From: DATAFF01 sp036257595
Lineage (GTDB): Bacteria > Pseudomonadota > Alphaproteobacteria > Rhizobiales > Aestuariivirgaceae
Assembly (NCBI GenBank): GCA_036257595.1
Contig: DATAFF010000003.1
Location: 1-17,507 of the forward strand
Length of the DNA stretch: 17,507 bases
Reading direction: 5' to 3'
Part shown: positions 15,692 through 17,507 of the stretch, piece by piece
Layout: each line of letters opens with the position of its first letter
Position numbering within the stretch: the stretch's first letter is position 1
Notes under the pieces: generated by a model
The model's input: the letters and a program-made list of their open reading frames with translations, nothing else
Database searches by the model: none
Told to the model about the DNA's origin: nothing
Position numbers and translations under genes: made by a program

Positions 15692-15706
15692 AGGCAGTAG
15701 GCAGTG
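15692..15706 (+). repeat. Half copy of the GGCAGTAGG repeat
   Basis: AGGCAGTAGGCAGT, six bases past the permease stop, is identical to the left arm of the hairpin after dat. The complementary right arm is missing, so no hairpin forms here. It looks like a truncated repeat copy. Confidence 0.6.
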
Positions 15707-15756
15707 GGGTGTGCACCCTTTAGTTCGGATGCGTGCGCGCGCCGCCCCCCTGACTC

Positions 15757-15815
15757 CCTTCGCCCCCGCGAAGCGGGGGAGAAGGTGCCCCGGAGGGGCG
15801 GATGAGGGGTCCGCC
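15757..15815. repeat. Two-hairpin intergenic repeat of rhizobial type
   Basis: The first stem pairs 15757-15769 with 15773-15785 (13 bases, one mismatch, loop GAA). The second pairs GCCCC 15787-15791 with GGGGC 15795-15799. GGATGAGGGG follows. I recognise the pattern (C-rich stem, GAGAAGGTGCC, GGATGAGGGG) as a very common intergenic repeat of Hyphomicrobiales genomes. It may also terminate the permease transcript. Confidence 0.75.
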
Positions 15816-15820
15816 TTACT

Positions 15821-15860
15821 GATGTTCTCCGATGTTCGCGACTGTTCGCAGATGACATGA
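15821..15860 (+). repeat. Four ten-base direct repeats upstream of the integrase
   Basis: Four consecutive ten-base units begin GATGTTC, GATGTTC, ACTGTTC and GATGACA; the second and third also share GTTCGC. One unit per helical turn would place protein contacts on one face of the DNA. Its location just outside an integrase gene suggests arm-type integrase or accessory-protein sites, but that is a guess. Confidence 0.45.
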
Positions 15861-15887
15861 AATCTGAGGATAATTTACCTCTCATTG

Positions 15888-15918
15888 TTTACAGACGTCC
15901 GTGAACATACGCTACAAT
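15888..15918 (+). promoter_or_regulatory. Candidate integrase promoter
   Basis: TTTACA (15888-15893) and TACAAT (15913-15918), separated by 19 bases, resemble -35 and -10 boxes; the spacing is two bases longer than ideal. Transcription would begin near 15925, about 32 bases before the integrase ATG. A near-palindrome ACAGACGTCCGT (15891-15902, one mismatch pair) lies within it and could bind a repressor. Confidence 0.35.
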
Positions 15919-15928
15919 CCGTGTCGTG

Positions 15929-15951
15929 TGGTGGGGTAAATGGTGGGGTAA
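15929..15951 (+). repeat. Twelve-base-period direct repeat at the integrase start
   Basis: TGGTGGGGTAA occurs at 15929-15939 and again at 15941-15951, directly before the integrase ATG. It overlaps the ribosome site. It may be an integrase recognition repeat; GGTGGGGTA-like pairs just before P4-type integrase genes are something I have a recollection of, unverified. Confidence 0.5.
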
Positions 15952-15956
15952 GGGGA

Positions 15957-17141
15957 ATGGCCAGACAGCTGAATCGATTGAGTGCGCGAACCGTTGCGAC
16001 GGCCAAGAAACCGGGGCGCCATGCCGATGGTGGCGGCCTCTATCTCGTCGTCGATAAGAGCGGCGCCAAACGCTGGGTGTTCCTCTTCCGGTTTGGCGGC
16101 CCACACAAGGAAATGGGGCTGGGTGGCCTCACCCGGGTGAGCCTGGTCGAAGCCCGCAGACTTGCCGAGTGGTGCCGGTCCACCCTCGCCAAGGGCGAAA
16201 ACCCGATCGAGGCCCGGAAAGCTGCCGGGCGAGTTCCGACCTTCGGCGAATGCGCCAATGAATACGTGGCGAGCATGGCGGGCCATTGGCGGAACGAGCA
16301 ACACCGCGCCCAGTGGGGCATGACGCTGACGCGGTACACCGAAACGATCCGCTCGATGCCGGTCAATATGATTGGGACCGCGGAAGTGCTGCGGGTGCTC
16401 CAGCCGATCTGGCAGAAGATACCTGAAACTGCCTCGCGGCTCCGCGGCCGGATCGAACGGGTGCTCGATGCTGCCCAGGCACGCGGATTTCGCTCCGGCG
16501 AGAACCCGGCGCGCTGGAAGGGTCACCTGAGTACGCTGCTCCCACCCCGCCAGAAGCTCACCAGAGGCCATCATGCGGCGATGCCCTATCAGGAGCTGCC
16601 GGCGTTCCTCGGCCGGCTAAGGGCACGCGACGGGGTGAGCGCGAGGGCTCTCGAATTCGTCATCTTGACGGCCGCGCGGTCGGGCGAGGTGTTGGGCCTG
16701 CAGTGGAACGAAATTGATCTTGAACGGAAGGTCTGGACGGTTCCTGCCACCCGGATCAAGGCGGGTCGGGAGCACCGGGTGCCGCTATCCCCGCGGGCTG
16801 TGGCAATTATCGAGGCGATGCAAACGGTTCGGGTGTCGGACTATGTCTTCCCCGGTTATCGCCCCGGGCGACCACTCGGGGACATGGCCCTTCATCTGGT
16901 GCGGGAACGGATGGAGATCCCGCACACCGTCCATGGCTTCCGATCGACTTTCCGCGACTGGTGCGGCGAGGCAACGAATTTCCCGCGCGAGGTGGCCGGG
17001 GCGGCGCTGGCGCATGTCGTCGGCGATGAGACCGAACGGGCGTATCGGCGTGGTGATGCCCTCGAAAAGCGGCGCAAGCTCATGGAGGCTTGGGCCAGTT
17101 ACTGCGAGCCGAAAGCCTGTAACGTGGTAGTTTTGGCGTGA
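15957..17141 (+). CDS. P4-type tyrosine integrase
   Basis: 394-residue site-specific recombinase. The N-terminal 90 residues (MARQLNRLSARTV, then RHADGGGLYLVV and RWVFLFRFGG) form the DUF4102-type arm-binding domain of P4-like integrases. A core-binding domain spans about 95-195 and the catalytic domain about 205-385. Catalytic residues: R241 in TAARSGEVLGLQW, K268 in ATRIKAGREH, H326 and R329 in HGFRST, H353 in LAHVVGD, and nucleophile Y363 in ERAYRRGD. All are present, so it should be active. The ATG at 15957 begins the conserved N-terminus; a TTG at 15885 in the same frame would add 24 unconserved residues. This class usually inserts islands or prophages into tRNA or other conserved genes. 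Confidence 0.93.
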   Translation: MARQLNRLSARTVATAKKPGRHADGGGLYLVVDKSGAKRWVFLFRFGGPHKEMGLGGLTRVSLVEARRLAEWCRSTLAKGENPIEARKAAGRVPTFGECANEYVASMAGHWRNEQHRAQWGMTLTRYTETIRSMPVNMIGTAEVLRVLQPIWQKIPETASRLRGRIERVLDAAQARGFRSGENPARWKGHLSTLLPPRQKLTRGHHAAMPYQELPAFLGRLRARDGVSARALEFVILTAARSGEVLGLQWNEIDLERKVWTVPATRIKAGREHRVPLSPRAVAIIEAMQTVRVSDYVFPGYRPGRPLGDMALHLVRERMEIPHTVHGFRSTFRDWCGEATNFPREVAGAALAHVVGDETERAYRRGDALEKRRKLMEAWASYCEPKACNVVVLA

Positions 17142-17160
17142 ACAAGCTGAGAGATGTGCA

Positions 17161-17212
17161 GGGAGCCCGAATACCGGAAAATGCACCCCCGGGCTCCCCC
17201 ACCCCTTCCGGT
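17161..17212 (+). repeat. Interleaved inverted repeats (pseudoknot-like) after integrase
   Basis: GGGAGCCCG (17161-17169) pairs with CGGGCTCCC (17190-17198), and ACCGGAA (17173-17179) pairs with TTCCGGT (17206-17212). Both are perfect and occur in the order A, B, A', B', with loops of 3, 10 and 7 bases. Such an order allows an H-type RNA pseudoknot, or two alternative hairpins. It begins 20 bases after the integrase stop and may also act as its terminator, though no U-tract follows. Confidence 0.6.
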
Positions 17213-17231
17213 GCTCGTCGCAGGTGTCGCG

Positions 17232-17507
17232 ATGGTTCGAGCTGGTCGGCGCTGGTTGCGCCAACTGAAAATCGAAGAATATTTCATGGATCACTTGTTC
17301 GATCATCCGAATGATACATCCTGCAATCTCTATTGGGCGGTAATAGAGGGCCGAATACGGTGTCGGCATAATGGTCGAGTGCTCACCGCCGAGGAAGCCG
17401 CTTCATTGCGTAATAAGAATTGGGGACACCGATGGGCACGCCTTCCGACATCGAAATTTCAGTGGACGATGTTGTGGAAGAGTTTGAGAACGGCCAATCC
17501 AAACAGC
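17232..17507 (+). CDS. Hypothetical protein, partial, runs off right edge
   Basis: Open for 92 codons with no stop before the window ends. The ATG at 17232 has AGG seven bases upstream; a second in-frame ATG at 17286 (MDHLFDHPNDTS) is an equally plausible start. The visible part is hydrophilic and tryptophan-rich (LYWAVIEG, NKNWGHRWARLP, FQWTMLWKS), with a short predicted helix TAEEAASLRNK. No signal peptide or membrane segment. It is less GC-rich than the rest of the window, as expected for island cargo. I do not recognise a family. Confidence 0.4.
   Translation, partial: MVRAGRRWLRQLKIEEYFMDHLFDHPNDTSCNLYWAVIEGRIRCRHNGRVLTAEEAASLRNKNWGHRWARLPTSKFQWTMLWKSLRTANPNS

Noticed and set aside
15885..15956. 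Upstream TTG start for the integrase
   Set aside because: The added 24 residues do not resemble the family N-terminus, and the start would lie inside the likely promoter.
15690..15956. tRNA gene as integration target next to the integrase
   Set aside because: No cloverleaf, T-loop (GTTCRANNC) box or CCA end could be found on either strand; GTTCGC repeats here lack the required context.
16785..17369. Leftward 194-codon reading frame over the integrase 3' end
   Set aside because: Antisense to the integrase catalytic region, with no recognisable domain or ribosome site.

Overview
The window is GC-rich DNA with dense, tightly packed genes. Its choXWV-type choline transporter, BetA, two glutamine-synthetase-like ligases and hairpin repeats of a kind common in rhizobial genomes suggest an alphaproteobacterium, probably Hyphomicrobiales (rhizobia and relatives). 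The genus cannot be told from the sequence. No rRNA, tRNA or CRISPR array was seen.

Bases 1-6089 read as one leftward operon. It starts with a choline ABC transporter: binding protein choX, permease choW and ATPase choV. An N-formylglutamate-amidohydrolase-family hydrolase, a glutamine-synthetase-like ligase and an iron-containing alcohol dehydrogenase (cut by the left edge) follow. Spacing is tight: a 4-base overlap for choW/choV, then gaps of 3, 22 and 10 bases. The only larger gap, choX to choW, holds a perfect hairpin. Divergent from this operon is betA (6236-7891), encoding choline dehydrogenase. The shared 146-base control region carries two related ATTGA-n-CAATAG boxes. Import and first oxidation of choline toward glycine betaine are therefore likely co-regulated. 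The three enzyme genes behind the transporter suggest an additional route in which an amine or amino alcohol is gamma-glutamylated, oxidised and released. That route is inference.

Bases 7963-10518 hold a second leftward pair, a second glutamine-synthetase-like ligase followed by an SCP2-type thiolase. A rightward class IV (D-amino acid type) aminotransferase diverges from it (10658-11515). Convergent gene ends are closed by hairpins of a GGCAGTAGG repeat family.

Bases 11585-15685 hold a small DUF1127 protein and a methyltransferase with an N-terminal winged helix (both leftward), then a divergent TetR regulator with a TTG start, and an APC-type amino acid or amine permease. The methyltransferase-tetR gap has two copies of one 20-base operator, AACAGAC-N6-GTYTGTT, one in front of each gene. 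This is probably a self-regulated switch.

From about 15690 to the right edge the character changes: repeat-rich non-coding DNA, a P4-type tyrosine integrase (15957-17141), a pair of interleaved inverted repeats after its stop, and an open reading frame of unknown function running off the window. This looks like one end of an integrated genomic island or prophage, but no tRNA or att duplication is visible here.
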